In this document: positions 33,501-48,423 of the stretch, piece by piece | Numbering within the stretch: the first letter of the stretch is position 1 | Layout: each line of letters starts with the position of its first letter | DNA from: Solenopsis invicta | Taxonomy: Eukaryota; Arthropoda; Insecta; Hymenoptera; Formicidae | Reading direction: 5' to 3' | Length of the DNA stretch: 64,000 nucleotides | Assembly (NCBI RefSeq): GCF_016802725.1 | Contig: NC_052667.1 | Location: 1,144,501-1,208,500 of the forward strand | Translations under genes and position numbers: made by a program | Notes under the pieces: generated by a model | What the model was told of the DNA's origin: nothing | The model's database searches: none | Seen by the model: the letters and a program-made list of their open reading frames with translations, nothing else

Positions 33501-36500
33501 CCACGATCCCCGAAGACGCTATCATCGCACACGCCGTCTAGACCAAACGGAGTCTACCGTGTGCTACTATGTGTGCCAAAGTCTAACGCACTTGGTGACC
33601 TGCATTTGTACGCGTGCACGCATATATAACGCAGTTTGCAACCACGTGCACACGATGCTATACCTTAGAGACAACCCCCGCTGTTCAGGCTGATGATAAA
33701 GTCATTTGGCGTGCGCCTCGTCGCTGCGTCTCGCACGAGACGCGCCGATCGAGCCACGCATCCCGGGAACGCAAATCTCAGCGATGATTCATGGTCCACG
33801 ATCGCTGACGATTAAGACCGTTTGTTCTTAGGCAACATCGTGTCTCTCAAGAGACGGACCGATGCGAGTCGTTCGCGAGAAAGCAATAAAAGGATAAAAG
33901 GTTTCCAATTGTGAAGAAAAAAAAAGAGGTTTCGTCGCGATGGAAGGAAATGATTATATCGAGTCGCGCAGAAAAATGTGGCATCTACAAATGAATTCGT
34001 CAGCTAATATGTTACGCGTACGTGGTTTTCTGTATCATCTTACCTTAGGCAGGTCGGTACTTTGATAAAACTGTGGTTAATACTGTGGATAATTTTCGTC
34101 TACTCGAATGTCTGCGAGTGAATTTTCTAAACAGTATAAACTTAAAAAATAGATAAAAATCCGCGTCATTTTATTTGGACTTGCTCCTTCCGTTTTTCCT
34201 CTCTAGAGGAATCTATTCACCATCTCTCGTTACGCTGTTCGTCTTCGTAAAGACGCGAGAGGCGTCTTTAAAAGCGCCAGCTCCAAGCTGAGAAATAAGC
34301 GAGTGAAATTTGTCGAAACACGTGAGTCAAGATCTGGTCGAGTCGCGATTTGTATTTTTCCTCTCGCTTCCGTGCAATTGCCTTAAGGCTATCTTATTAC
34401 AAAATCGCGCGCGTATAATCGGACTTCTCTCTTTCGAACGCGCGCGATCAACCGTGTTACCTGACAATAACCGAACAGACGCAACAGGTGCTCGCAACAG
34501 TCATTAGCAATGTACGCAGACGATCTCCGTTGATTCAGCAAAAACATTTACGTATATGCGATCATCTTCTTCGTTCATCCTTCGCTTATCCTTCATCCAT
34601 CTTCATCTCGAGGACGCTCTCGTGTGGAGCTCGACCCTCCCTCTTCCGCGGAAAGACGCGTTACGTTCGCGCCAATTGACGCCGCGCTAAATCACATAGT
34701 ATATTCCATTATTCGTAATCATATATTCCACGCATTGTTCTCCGGCGATAGAGATGCATCGAGGACGATCGTAAGTATAAAAGACGAAAGTGTCCTTCTT
34801 CAAATTTATTCGAAACTCAAAGATCACCGATATCGACCCAGACGCATATTTTTCTCGTGAATAATTAGAAGTGAATCAATGACGTGTTATCCTTTTTATC
34901 TCGTTAAAATTGCATTTCCAATCTGGTAAACCGAGATTAATCCGCACGGAAGCCTTATCGCATTTCTCGCGCGATATCCCGCGACAATGTCGACGCTGTT
35001 TGCGTCAGTCAATCGCGGAGTTGTCCCCATCATTTTTCTAAGAACTGCAGTTCTCGAAGGTAACTCTGCATCGCAAAGCCGACGGGTGTTTGTTTAACAT
35101 GACTCTGACAATTTCATGCGTACACGCGGACAAACGTCGCGCGTCGCGTGAAATACAGATGATGATGTCTCGCTCAAGTAAACTTTTTCATGCTTTATCG
35201 CGCGGATAAAGTCAAAGACGGTCCCCGATTTTCTGCGCCATTTTTTTCAATCACGACTTCTTCGAAGGATCCATCGACTACAAAAATTAATTATCCAAGA
35301 AAACTTTAGTTCGACGGTAGATCGCTTCAACGTTTCAAAACTCAAGGCTTCGACGAGTTCCTTGAAAATTAAGAAAAGCCGTGCCGAGACCTTTTCGCTA
35401 AGCAGAAATTAATTAGAGGATACAGCTACAGTTAATTACGTTCTGTTCAAGGTAGCTAATGGGCTGCCTTGAATGGACATTACGCCACGTCAAGCCCCAC
35501 GACGCAAAATTCGTAATGTCTCGAATATTTTCGCCTTACGCGGTACATGGAAAAAAAAATGCGGAGAGCCTTTTCTGCGCCTCGCAGAACGAAGTTTGCA
35601 GGTGGCGAGCGCAAACCTTTTTCAGCTTCTCTTCCGGCTATGTCGTTAACAAGAAAATTCCTTTGAAAAAAAAAAAAAAAAATCAGAGAACACGCATCGC
35701 TTTCTAGACACCAAGTCCTCCCTCTCGAAACGCAATGATCGCGATAACGTAATTAGTCCTCTTCTTGCTCTTTTTCTCTCTCACTTGATACCTGCGCCGG
35801 ATGCTTTCACTTTCGTGCATCTCACTTTCCCTAAACTACGCTTACCGAGCGCTATCGTAACGCCGGTTTCTTCTCGAGACGAGGTCCGCTAATCCCTGCG
35901 ATGTCTCTTCGCTTTATCTTGACGCAAAAGATCATTAAGAAGTTCACGATAAAAGTATCCTCTAACTCTTGCCATTTCAATATGCGCCTCGCGCACGTAA
36001 CGCGTAACGCGAAATCGTAATTTCTCCGCTCTTCTCTCTTTTCTCTTGCCGACGCGGAGAACTGTCTCTCCACAGTCTCTCCGCCTTCAGGTGTCCAATT
36101 GATATCTACTTAAGTTAATGCAGCGACACGATTGCGACACGCGGTAGCCGCGTCGCGTGCCTGTTCCATTATGTTACGTAACGCCTCTCCGTCCCGACCG
36201 CGAGAAAATTAATGGATTCCAACTTAATACGGATTACATGGGAGAAGGAGATAATCGGCGCTGCGCCGTTCTACCTTCTTCCTCATCTTTCTACCCGCGC
36301 AGCCTCGTGGCATCGAGCCCGCGCGCGCGTTACATGCTCGTCATAGTGACACTGCGAATCAATTTGCAGGCTATTAATTATTTATGCATGCCCCGTCGGC
36401 GGAGTAATGCTTGAAGCTGTCCGACGGCGCGACTCTTAGCCGCCGAGCCGAAGCGGTCTTTTCTTTTTTACTTTAGTAAGTTTTCACAGCGACGCACACA

Positions 36501-39500
36501 AATATATTGCCTAGTTTACCTAGGCTGTTAGCGCAATATTAGCATAGTCAAACAGCGGTAAGGGAGGACACGACGGAAGAAAAGAAAAGAAAAGACGTAA
36601 TTACTTCGGCGGGGCCAACCTTAAAACGCGCCTTCCTGTTGACCGCACACACCACTGTGAATCGACCAGCGGCGATTCGAAACATCAAACAGGAAACATA
36701 ATATCCATCGTACATTTGTACCGTCATCTTGCTACTGTTTCCTGTTTTATTGTCACCGATTACATTTCTGAGACATCTCTGACGCGGCTTTCGGTACAAA
36801 TCGATTAATCTTCGTTTCGAATTCCGATACGGCTTCGTGTCTAATACTGCGCGTAATACATCATTTTAAATTATCTGCCAAAAAAATTTGCAATGTTTTT
36901 GAATCGCAAATGTCACGCGCTATACCGTTAATAACGTCAGCTAGATTTACATAGTTTCACAGTTAAGAAGCTTAGAGAGGCAATTATCAAACGACCAACA
37001 CGGTTCGGAATATCTGCGCATTCGTAAAAACGGGGCGTACGTCATCGTTTTAATTTAAATCTTCCGTTTAACAAAAAAGACCTTATTTACAACGCACTTT
37101 CTTATTACCCAATGTAATCCTATTAATAATTCATATAATGATCAGTTATTAAAATAAGCATAAGGACATTCTGTAGCGTGATTATCTGTTATGCAAACTC
37201 GGAATAAACAAACATTGTTAAGTCCGGTCGTGTGAGCGTCTTATTAAGGATTCCCAGCCTTCGCGACTTGTGGGACCTATCATACATGCGTTTTCAGCCA
37301 TTACAACTCAATTCGCTATCTTTTGTAATCTTTAATCTTAATCAGACAAATTTATCATTGGGCATTTCCGTTAATATCCGATTTTGATTACGCATCAGAA
37401 ACATTCAAGGAAAACCAGGTGTAAGAACGCGCGATAAGATTCCGTGACATCTCTCAATAAATTTTAAATTTTAAATTTCACGCAAAATCATATTCTATTA
37501 AATATTAAAAATTAATATAAAAAAATTACGCGTATCAGTCGTACACGATGTCAAGTAAATTACAGTATCAGTAGGTATCAATTTTCAGGGTTGGGTAATA
37601 ACTAATTAAAAAGTAAAATAAAGTTAAAAAGTTAATAACTTTTAGCTTAACTTAATTAATTTTTAATTATTTAATTTTTAACTTTAAGTAGTTCTTTTTG
37701 AGACACATAAACCTTAATTTATCATTTTTTCTAAGTTACAAATTTGTGTAAGTAAAAGAAAAAATTTCCACATAAAAAACAATGCGTTTTTGTTAGTTCA
37801 TATAAATTTAATTTGTAAATATTAAATTTATTTAAAGATCCATATGATAATTATTTTAAATAATCTAACTTTAAAAACTTGTGAATTTTTAATTTAATAT
37901 GAATATGCTTTTCAAAATTAATTTTTAATTTAACTTAAGTTAATTTAACCTTAACATAACTTCTAACTAGTTAATTTTTTGTTCGTGTAATTTTTAACGT
38001 AACTAAATTTTATAAATTAATTTTAACTTAATTTAATTAAAAAATCCCTATAGTAACTACCCAATCTGTCAGTTTTAGATTTTTGTTTTGATTGTTAAAT
38101 ACTCCGACCGTGTTTTTCTCATTTTTTATAATTGTATGAATTCTTACTATCATGTATATACTCGTATATATGTTATATTGTGTGCGTCAATCGTACACGC
38201 ATGCCACGATCCGGCGCCACTCGCAATATGTAGAGCGCGTACATACAATGGCACACGATCAAGAACGTTCTAAAAACGTCAAAACCCCAAGATTAAAATT
38301 TAATGCCTCCCACCTGAATTCAATTTTATTAGAATTTTTAAACTGTAGTTTGACGTTTTCAAAGACACTTATATTACATTTAATGTAAAATATTTATTTT
38401 TTCTGTTAAAGAAAAACGCATTACTTTAATATCATTTACAGACAATAATTATTAATTTTGTGAGACTATTAAGAAGAAAAGATAGATGATTTAATTTTAT
38501 AAATTTTATTTAAACGCTAATTTTATTTAGGAAAGCAAAATAAGAGAAGATTAATAGTATTTCTAAGTTCCTGATCTTCTTTGAGCGTTTTTAAATGTTT
38601 TTTTTCGAAGACGTGTCCAGTTGTCCCCCAAACAATTTTTCAATTACCCTTAAAAATTAAGAGTTGGGGTACCAAAACGCAGATACGCCACTGTCTGTAC
38701 ACGGTATATTCACAGTACGACGTTGTTGACGATAACACGACGACGTGTCAACTGGAATGATAAGGGGTTTCTCTCTTTCTCTTTCTCTCTCGCGTATCGC
38801 AAAGATTTTTAATTGCGACGTTGTCCATCCGAAGAAATGCTGTCAGTAAACCGAGACTTAAGATCTGTTTGCTTTAGCTGCCTCCTGATTTTTTTGCGTT
38901 TAAAAGTCAAATAGTTTTACATTTCTTCAGATAAAAGACGTATTGCGCATAAAAAGTGCGTTTAAAGTGAACAGTATCTCCGAATATACAGTCTAAAAAA
39001 TTATCGCAATGTTTCTCGGAGCAAATTTTTATCAAAAAGATAAACAGGAAAAGGAAAGGGAACTTTTTTCTTTTTTTGTTTTGACAGAAGCCTTGGATGA
39101 CTTTCCAAATAAATCCCGCTTAAAAAAATAAAAAAAAATACATATAATTTTAATTTACATTCACACAGATTTGCTAATGCATCGACATGTTGAAACAATT
39201 TCTGTTTAAAAAAAAAAGATACATGATATTTATATAAAATCAGTTTATATTACGTAATGTTAACTGTTTTCGTCATCTATATCTATTATATGTCGAAAAC
39301 TTGGATATTTTATTTCATTCTATTATTTTGCTCGTCGCCTCTGCAATACGACTTACAACATAAATGTCGAAAGCGAAATAGTAGTGAGCTCGCTGTGCCT
39401 CTCTGTCATCTACTATCAGACGTAAAACTATTTGAATTATTGTTCTCTGCCGATGTCAAGCAATATATTCTAAAATGAAACGGCGAGTCACTCCTCGAGG

Positions 39501-42500
39501 CAGGCTTAATTAATCCAGAGACTGTCGATGCAACCGAACCTTAACGCGCAGTGCGCAGCCACACACGGATGCGGAATGTCACGCGAAAACGCAAGTCACG
39601 TTTAGGTCATGGCACAATTAGATCGAACGCAAGCCAGCGGCCGTCACGCGCGCAAAACTTCCTTCAGGATGATCGCTGTTGGCGCTTCTAATCGTCGCCG
39701 GAAAGTTTTCAAACGTGCTACGTATCGCGGAGATATTTTTTTACGTAACGCCGAATAAACAACCGGAATTGGAGAGTCCGGTAGATAGAGTGGTCCAGCC
39801 TTAAAAGTGTCTGAGAAGTTTAATTTCGTTAAAGTAATATATTTTAAAAACGTGGAATGCGGTTAGATTTTCAATGTATAAATATAATTGTTTACTTTTT
39901 AGAGGAACGAGTTTAGTTACGCTCAACTATTCGATTTGAAAATCTAGTCAATTAAATCTAACTTTTGTATTTCTTAATAATCACATTTTTTCAATTCTTT
40001 TTATTTTATTTCGAATAACGTAACTATTGATTTTCATTTCTGCACGAAGAAAAAAGTTAATTAATGCGCATTATTTCGAAAATAATACGAATGTTGATTT
40101 TATAAAGTGGTAAGTTAACAAATAAAATGGAATTTTCTTCTATTCGTTAAAATAGAAACATTTGGTTTAGTATTAGTTAATGCACGTCCATCGATATGAT
40201 AAGTGTTGCGCGATGACTTTTCGCATATAATATGAGTAATATCAATAACATGGCCAGTCGGCTATCTATGACGAATTCTAACAGTTGACTCACTCGATCC
40301 ACCATCTAAATTGTTGTATTAGCACAATAAAATATTTTCATTATTGTTAAATAAATTTTGATACGGCTTTTTAAATTATTCTGAATCATCTTATAAATTT
40401 TGTTTTTTTCATTAAAATATTTTGTTACATAATCACAAGACGATAAATGGCTTCGCGATGATAATAGCAGAGTGGAGAATTACAAAAGAGGCTCTATATG
40501 TTAAACTTAACATTTTAAATGATATATTGTTCAAATTTAAATTTTATTGATTAATGAAACTCTCATTAGTCTTATTTTCAGTAAAACAGTTTTCAGTAGA
40601 AGATAGGAAAAGGAAAAATACAATCGACAAACGTTCATGAAAGGTCGGTTATTGAAATACAACGAAAGTGACGCGTAACAGAGTTGATAAAGAATCTCAA
40701 CATTGTCGCAATTGGAAAATGATACTTATCCCCTTACAGTCCTCCACTCGCTATAACAACGGGAATATGTGATGCGATAGTATGACGTATGCAATACACG
40801 GGAAAGAGAACGTAAAGGAATAGAAGCGCACCTGCCAGGCCCATCTTGAGGACTCTCTTTTTCAACCGGTTGATCTTCGTGCCGGTCTCCTTCGATGGAT
40901 CACTCTCTCACTATCGCTGATAATGTATTTACTGTTTTACCCGGCTACCCGTTCGCGATTCAATTGAAAGATCAATCCGCAGCTTCCGTTGTCGTGAGAT
41001 CACTCCTTTTTTCTCTTTCTCTCTCTCTCTCTCTCTCCTATGCCTTTTAACTCTTTCCTCTGTCGCGAGATGCGTATTTCACGCGAGATAACGGGAATCT
41101 TTCGTCGTTCCAGCCATCTCGAATTGCTAGACAATTTAAATGCGGTGCCGAAAAAAATTACACAATGACGAGCGGGAATGCGAGCGGCGGCGAACGACGA
41201 CGATAATCACGACAGCGTTAATGACCTTCGCCAGACACCACGGCGACGGTCCGGTGACGACTGGCAAACAGCTGTAAACGAACGCACGTTTTGCCGTCGT
41301 GCTTTGCTGCGGTTTTGCGATGGTGGGAGATCAGGGCCCGCGGACGTGAGCATTAACGCGATCGTGCGCATCACGAATCTACGTATCTTTCGGATTTAAA
41401 CGATCCTAGGAGGCCGTATAAAATCTATCGTCTAATGAGTCCGAGGGGGCAAGCAACTCTGTGTTAATTTTTGGAAAAACTTTCAAAAACGTAAAATGCA
41501 CTTCGGTTCTCGTTGTATCTCAACGATCCAAGTTGCGCTCAAAGATATAATGTATTTAGATAAATTCAACAATTGTAAAATATATATCGATAAGCTCAGA
41601 AGAACAACATGATATTGATAATCGTTTATCTGATTAGGAATTGGCAATATCAGAGTTGTAAGGAAAAAACCGGTTCCAGCGAAGTTACAGAGCGAATGCA
41701 AAATGCAAATCGAAAAGTTCCTTGTCACAACAAAAACAAAAAAGGCCTTCGTTATACTGTCATTTATTTATGACGATTCACCACGGAGCCAGGAGCCAGG
41801 TGGCTCGGATAGTCGGATGACATTACGCCACTACGTCCTAGGGATCGACCGAGGTCTGAGATCACATGCGTACAAATTGCATCGTTCTTTTTTGCGCAAG
41901 AGCCTACGTAAGCGTTGGCCTAAAAATACAGAAAGTGGGACTAACGTTGTCGAAAATACATTGCCTCTGGCGCATGCACACGTTTATCTCATTCATAGAT
42001 CGTACTATACATATCGCGCGTTTTTCAAAGGCCTGAACAGACATGTACAAAATGCATAGCATAGCATATGCATAGCATTAAGCATAGCATAGGACCCACA
42101 GCATAAAGTCGCCGTATTGATTTACATAAGATGTTTATTGGTCCAGCGGTCTTACTACGCATTTTATATATAAAAAGCAACTCGAACATGGACTTTTTGC
42201 ATAAGAGAATGAATCGATCGGAGTCCTTCATTTCTATCCTAAAAAGAGAAATAAAGGAATCTTTTATGCGTTGTACAAATTTGTGTTCCTGTTCCAAGAG
42301 TCATTCCTTAAGAAGGAGGAAGAGTAGCTTACTAACAACAATCACCTATAATAGCGATAAAAAGCTCTCGAGGAAATTTAAACGTAGAGGTTTTAGAATA
42401 AAGAAGTCACCTTTTTCAACGGAATTCTTCGACACTTCCTTTTTTTTCTGGAATTTACTCCAAAATATTAATTAAAATAGAAAATTAATAAACGCATACT

Positions 42501-45500
42501 CTTAAAATAAAATCGCTACTCGTGGGAAGAAAAAAAGATTCTTTAGACGCGAGTGCATCCGTTCAACGATCGACTTCTTCCGATGATTTTCCCGTGCGGA
42601 CTGCGGATGCAGCAAGACACGTTGCCGCTGTATTTTTCCTCCGTGCCGATGCATCGGCACGGCCGGACTCGCTATCTGCTACCAGACAGCTGTGACAAAG
42701 AGACTGCTGAGATTGCTCGGGCTTTTCGCGCAAACATAGGCCGCGGAGAATGACGAGACGTGTGTAACAAAGCTGCTGCTGGGTGGACGTATACGCGAAG
42801 AGAAAGAGAAACAGACGGGCAGGAAGAGAGAGAAAGAAGCAAAGTGAGTCAGTTTCCCTGCGATAAAGCACAATACAGAAAGCTCCTGTTCCCGCACCGA
42901 CGGACAATGAGACAGCGAATGAAAGTGTGATTCATGCCTTCGTTTTCTTCACGTTCGCACTCCTTCTCTTTCTCCCCCCTGCATGCGGGCGTATGCTTAT
43001 TAGCGCTCGCTGTATATGCGTTTGGTATCACCGGTGGTGGTGTGTCGCATTGTGTTCGCAAAAAAGCTGCGGGGGTGGCGAGCGACGACCGCGATAATTT
43101 CGCGAACGGGCCGGCGGGGTATCGAGAAAACAGAAATACCGGCGTAGTGGAGCCGTGAAGTATCTTTGGATGTCTGCCTTGTGTATTTTTAGATTTTCGT
43201 ATCGTGTCACGCGTGTTGTATACGACTGATTCCTCGGGCATTAATTGCGCGATAACGCGGTGAATGCGACAACACTTCGCGATGATATAATCGACGAGCT
43301 TACATCCCGCGCTCTTTTAACGATCTCATATCTATTAGATAAGCACCTATCCATTCGAAATTGATTTCATCGAAATTATTGTTGAAGAACACTCATCAGC
43401 TTTTATATACACGTTCAAGTTGCATAGACGTTAAAAGAAAAAAACGAGGATTTTTCAAAAGTACGAGTATGTTATTCCTTTCGAAACGATCCTGATGAAA
43501 CGCAATATATATTTTAAAAAAGCAACATATCCGAGAAATCTAATAATATACATCACTTAAATGATAACGTAATCGCAATTTAACAGGATTAATGATAGGG
43601 TTAATGATAGGGTTAATGTAAACGATAGTTTACATGTGAGATAACTCGTCTGTGTGTATAGTTATATGAAACAAATTTTTGGCCTCGCTCACTATGTAAA
43701 TAAGATATGATGAATAAGATCTTCTCAATAAGATTCGATACGTGTGTCAAACTGCGGCAATTGCCGATGTCATTTCTGCAGTGGCATGCGCCACGGCTGA
43801 AATAACAGTCAAGGTGTGATTATTAATTAGATTAGAACATTCGTTACTTTTTTCACCAATGATGAGAAAAAGAGACCAAATTTTTAACGAATAAAAATTT
43901 TTGATATGTCAGCACAATGATTTTTTGAATTATAGTTTTGTATAAGAAAAAGTTGCTTACGTCAATGCAAATCATCCAATAGAATTCCCCTCCCCAAAGA
44001 AATTAAATTGCAAATCTTAAATTCTCAATATATTATATATCCATTTGCAATACATTTTCTACTAAATACTCATTATCTGCTTTTTTATATATTTATATAT
44101 TTGACTTTATTTTTCTTTCTTCAATTCAACAATCTTAGATTCCTGGATTTTGGGATTTTATTTATAATCGTCAATAAAACCGTTGTAAATTATGTGATAT
44201 GACAATTAAAAAAGCGAGATATTCATAATCTCTATTTGATACCGTATGAGTATCATTGTAGTGATAACAGATTAAAAAAATTATTTAAATATTTACATAA
44301 AGAGATATAAAATCATTTTCCAAATAAAAGAAGACACTGACTTCCTATAAATTAACTTATGACGCTAATGCAAATATTCTCCATCTGTCATTTCTTTTCT
44401 GCGACATTTTGCTACTTAATTTCTGTTACTTATATCATGTATTCTATTTACATAATATACTTATGCAATAATATACCATAGCATACGCGTTATTAATATT
44501 CTTTCAAAATAATGCCAAGACATCATTGAACGCAATCTTAAGATCAGATGATATCGCCTCTCAAAAAAATCACATTTTTTTAGAGGAGGAAAGAGTTGTC
44601 ACATTTGGATGCTTGTTATCATCAGTTATTATTAAATTAACAATAACAATATTACTATTTCTTCTTCAATTCAAAACTGTGTTTTAAGACTGAAAGATTA
44701 TTCAGCGCGTAGTCTCGTGAACTTGAAAAGATACACAAAATCATTCAATAAATATCAGCACTGAGATCTAGCTATGACCGTTAAGGCTTTTTCGTGTGTG
44801 TTTCACATATCGGTCCAAGTTTTCTATTTAATACAATTTATTCACGTTTTTTTTATTATTATATAAACACGAAGGTACTCACAGCTCCCGAGATATTCAC
44901 AGGCACTGAAATCGAGATCAGATTGACCGATTATGTCGAAGGGAAAAGCTTCATCGTCGAGCTTCATCGTGGAACGCTCTTCTCTCCTACGTTTTGCAGT
45001 AGCAATCGTTGCGGACTAACGAGACCACTCTTGAATTGTAGACGAAACGTCGAATGCGTGAGCATTAGCAGTACCAGCGTTTCGTAAACAGTACGATATA
45101 CGATGTGTAATGCACTGTCGTCACGCGGATCCTAGCCCCTAGTCGTTGACATGACCCGGCGCCGTCGTTCGGTATCGAGAAGAGTGTAACTCCGCCAAGA
45201 CTTACGCGAAGTCACGGAGGAGCTGTACACGACCGACGACGGTTTGATCTCGACGAACGCACTAAAGTGCGAGATAGAATTTTTCGTTTTGAGAGATCGC
45301 TGGGGTAGAGACGGTGCTCGCAGTGGGAAAGAAGGAGCGGATGGGACGGGAGGGGAGAAACTGACTCGGAACTGATAATCTAATCTTGTCCTACTCGTCG
45401 TTACACTGATGCACACACGATGCACCAAGTTCGGAATGTTTTCCCACAAAATAGTTGGAGAAAAAAGGGAGGGAGGAAACGACGATTGGTTCTCACAAAG

Positions 45501-47699
45501 AAGGCAAATAACGCCAATGTTAGAAATGGAGATGGGCAAACATCTGAAAAGAATTTACTTTTTTTTTTTTAGAATAAATTTATCTTTACGATTAGATACG
45601 TTTCAAGTTTTTAGTAAAATATATAACTGTATTTTTGACCCTTATTTGAAATGCAAAGTGTCTAAATGCACAAGTCAACTGATACCGATTATTTTTAGTA
45701 GTGCAGCATATCTTAAAGCTTCTTTAAGCATTATTTTAATAAAATAAATTTTAATAAAATAAAAACTTGTAACAAGTAATTTGTTAGCATAAAAAATAAC
45801 CTTAAAAAAGCTAAAGGAAAACGACATATTGTTCAAAGAAGTAAATAAAAATATATTATATTATATTAGAAATTCTATTAGTACATAAAAATACTTGCAT
45901 AATTTCTTGTATTTTTTAAAATAATTCAATTTAAAAATTTAAGAAACCACAGAAATATAACTTATTCGAGCTGAAAAGAAATGAGTTTTCGATATTTGCA
46001 ATATAAAAAGCAATGTAATCCTTTGATTTCTTTCAAAGTAAACGGAACGTAACGAATTACTAAAGAAAAAGCTTTGTAACATGTAATCAATGCGTGCTGA
46101 AGGACACGCTGATTTTCGGTATCTGCAGTGCATCTTATTATCGTATGTAATGTCAAATACTGTAAAAAGCAACAACGACGCGTATCAATTCCATACAACG
46201 ACGGCTCACAAGATTATGTAAATGATGATCATGCGAGAAAAACATGGCAATCAGTGTACGATAGAATGGCGTCTGCTGCAACCAGGTCGACGAAGTAAGT
46301 ACTCGTCATGATTTTTTGTCACGGTACACCTGTCATACCAGTTTCCCATTTGCGACAATACAATATTTCATTATTCAATGTCTCTTTAGTGGTTTTTGCA
46401 AGTTTTATAAGTGTTTCTCTGAAGCAAGAGATATCGTTTTATCAATTTCTTCTGTGTCTCCCCTTCCCTCCTTCTTCACTCCCCCCTCCCCCCGATAGAT
46501 TCGCAAAACACTTATTAGCCGAATGAAATCTTATTTAACCATGATCATTTCAAAGAGATCTAACATATTTTCCTCGTTAAATGTTTGTACGGGATTATTA
46601 ATATTTCTTACCCTTCCTTTTTGTGACAGCTGCACGTTTTAATTGTCACACAAATATGTCGCACATAATAATTGTAAAGATGATATCAATGAGTCATGTT
46701 CAGCTGTATTGGGGGCATTACATCTAGGAGCAGCTTCTCGTGTAAGTGAGAGTTTGTAATATCGGGTTGACCTATCTTAACATTGCATTCTACGCCTCAG
46801 GTTGCGCCAATTAAAATTGCGATTGATAGCAGATCGTGGAAGAAAATAATGGTGACGTCATGTTACATGTAAATTCTAACTTTTGTGACAATTTATCACG
46901 TCCTACGGATTATCCCTCGCTTGCACTTTTCTAAACAGGCTGACGTCATGCGCTCATGTTCTCGCGACAAACGTGTTCGAGACCGCAAATCGCGATGCGC
47001 TTCCTATTAAGCGAAAATAACATCAGGTATAATGGTCAGCGTTAGGCGTAACACTGCATATATAATATCCGCATATATAGTATCTATTCTTAGAAGCTGC
47101 AAGAGGTCAATAGGTCTCTTTAACCTTCGCGGAACCTTTTTTTTCACCGTTGCATACGCAAAGTGTTGAATAAGTACAACATGATGTATCCAAGAGAAGT
47201 ATTTTTATACGTTTTCAATCATTCAATTTTTTTATGTTGCCGCGCGCAAAAAATTCTCTGATTTTCTAAACTTTTATACATTTTCTAAGGAAGAGCTCTC
47301 ATTTTAGATTTCTAACTAAGGAAAATCCAAGAATGATAAAAATACAGATATCGCGACAGATAACGAGCCACCTCGTTATCTTTACTGAAGGAAAATAAAC
47401 TCAAAATAATAGAGAAAACTGTCGTTAAAACATCCGTCGACAATTACGAGACACCGTGTGTGTAACCCAACGATTTTATGTATCTAGTAGTGTCACAGAG
47501 TTTTGCATATTTGTTTTTTGAGCGATACGGTGACGCGCGAAGGACATTAAAGCGCTTTCCTTAGAATAAGGAGCTAGCACGTGTCGAGTATGTGCTATGC
47601 TCGTATGCAAATCTATCATCGATCGATTATGTGATTAAAGATGGCTGATTCCACTCAATAGATTGTGAAAAATTATAAATGTATTGTAAAACTGCAGTG

Positions 47700-47761
<62 letters not shown>

Positions 47762-48392
47762 TATATATATATACACACACACACACACATATATACATAT
47801 GTATTTATTATATGAAATAATAGAAAACAGATAAAACTTAATTACCAGCAAAACGTCACCAAATCTATTATCTTGCTATATATCGTGAAATTCATGAATA
47901 GCAATAAATAATAGATGCTATTAACAAAATGGATAACGTCACATTTAATAGTTAATGCACTATGTTTAGCAGCTAAACAAGATTATAAATGATTATGACC
48001 ATCACAGATAAAAATAGATGCTTTAAGCCTTGTGTTAAAAAAACGATTAGCTAGTTGCATAAGAATTTTATTTTTTTTAAAGCGTATTTATTAAAAAAAT
48101 TAAAGAGCAATAAATACACATATATCTTATGCCTACTAATTACGCAGCGTCATTCGTCAAAAATGGCTCAAGATTTTTTGACATGTTTTTCATTGAAAAA
48201 TATTCTATAAAGTAGTGAGCAAATATGAAATATTTTGTGCAGTTTAACAAAAAAATAAGTCATTGTAATTACTTCTAATTAAACAAAATAATTTTCAATG
48301 AATTTTTTGAAAGTTATATTCATAAATATATCCCATCCATATTTTACTATTTAAAAAAAATTTGCAATTTGAATTAATACGTTACACACACA

Positions 48393-48423
<31 letters not shown>

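Noticed and set aside
42125..42475. 114-codon plus-strand frame in the HNF4 intron
   Set aside because: No domain, AT-rich end, no splice support.
47627..47851. 74-codon frame with Tyr-Ile and Cys-Val repeats
   Set aside because: It is only the translation of the AT/AC microsatellite.
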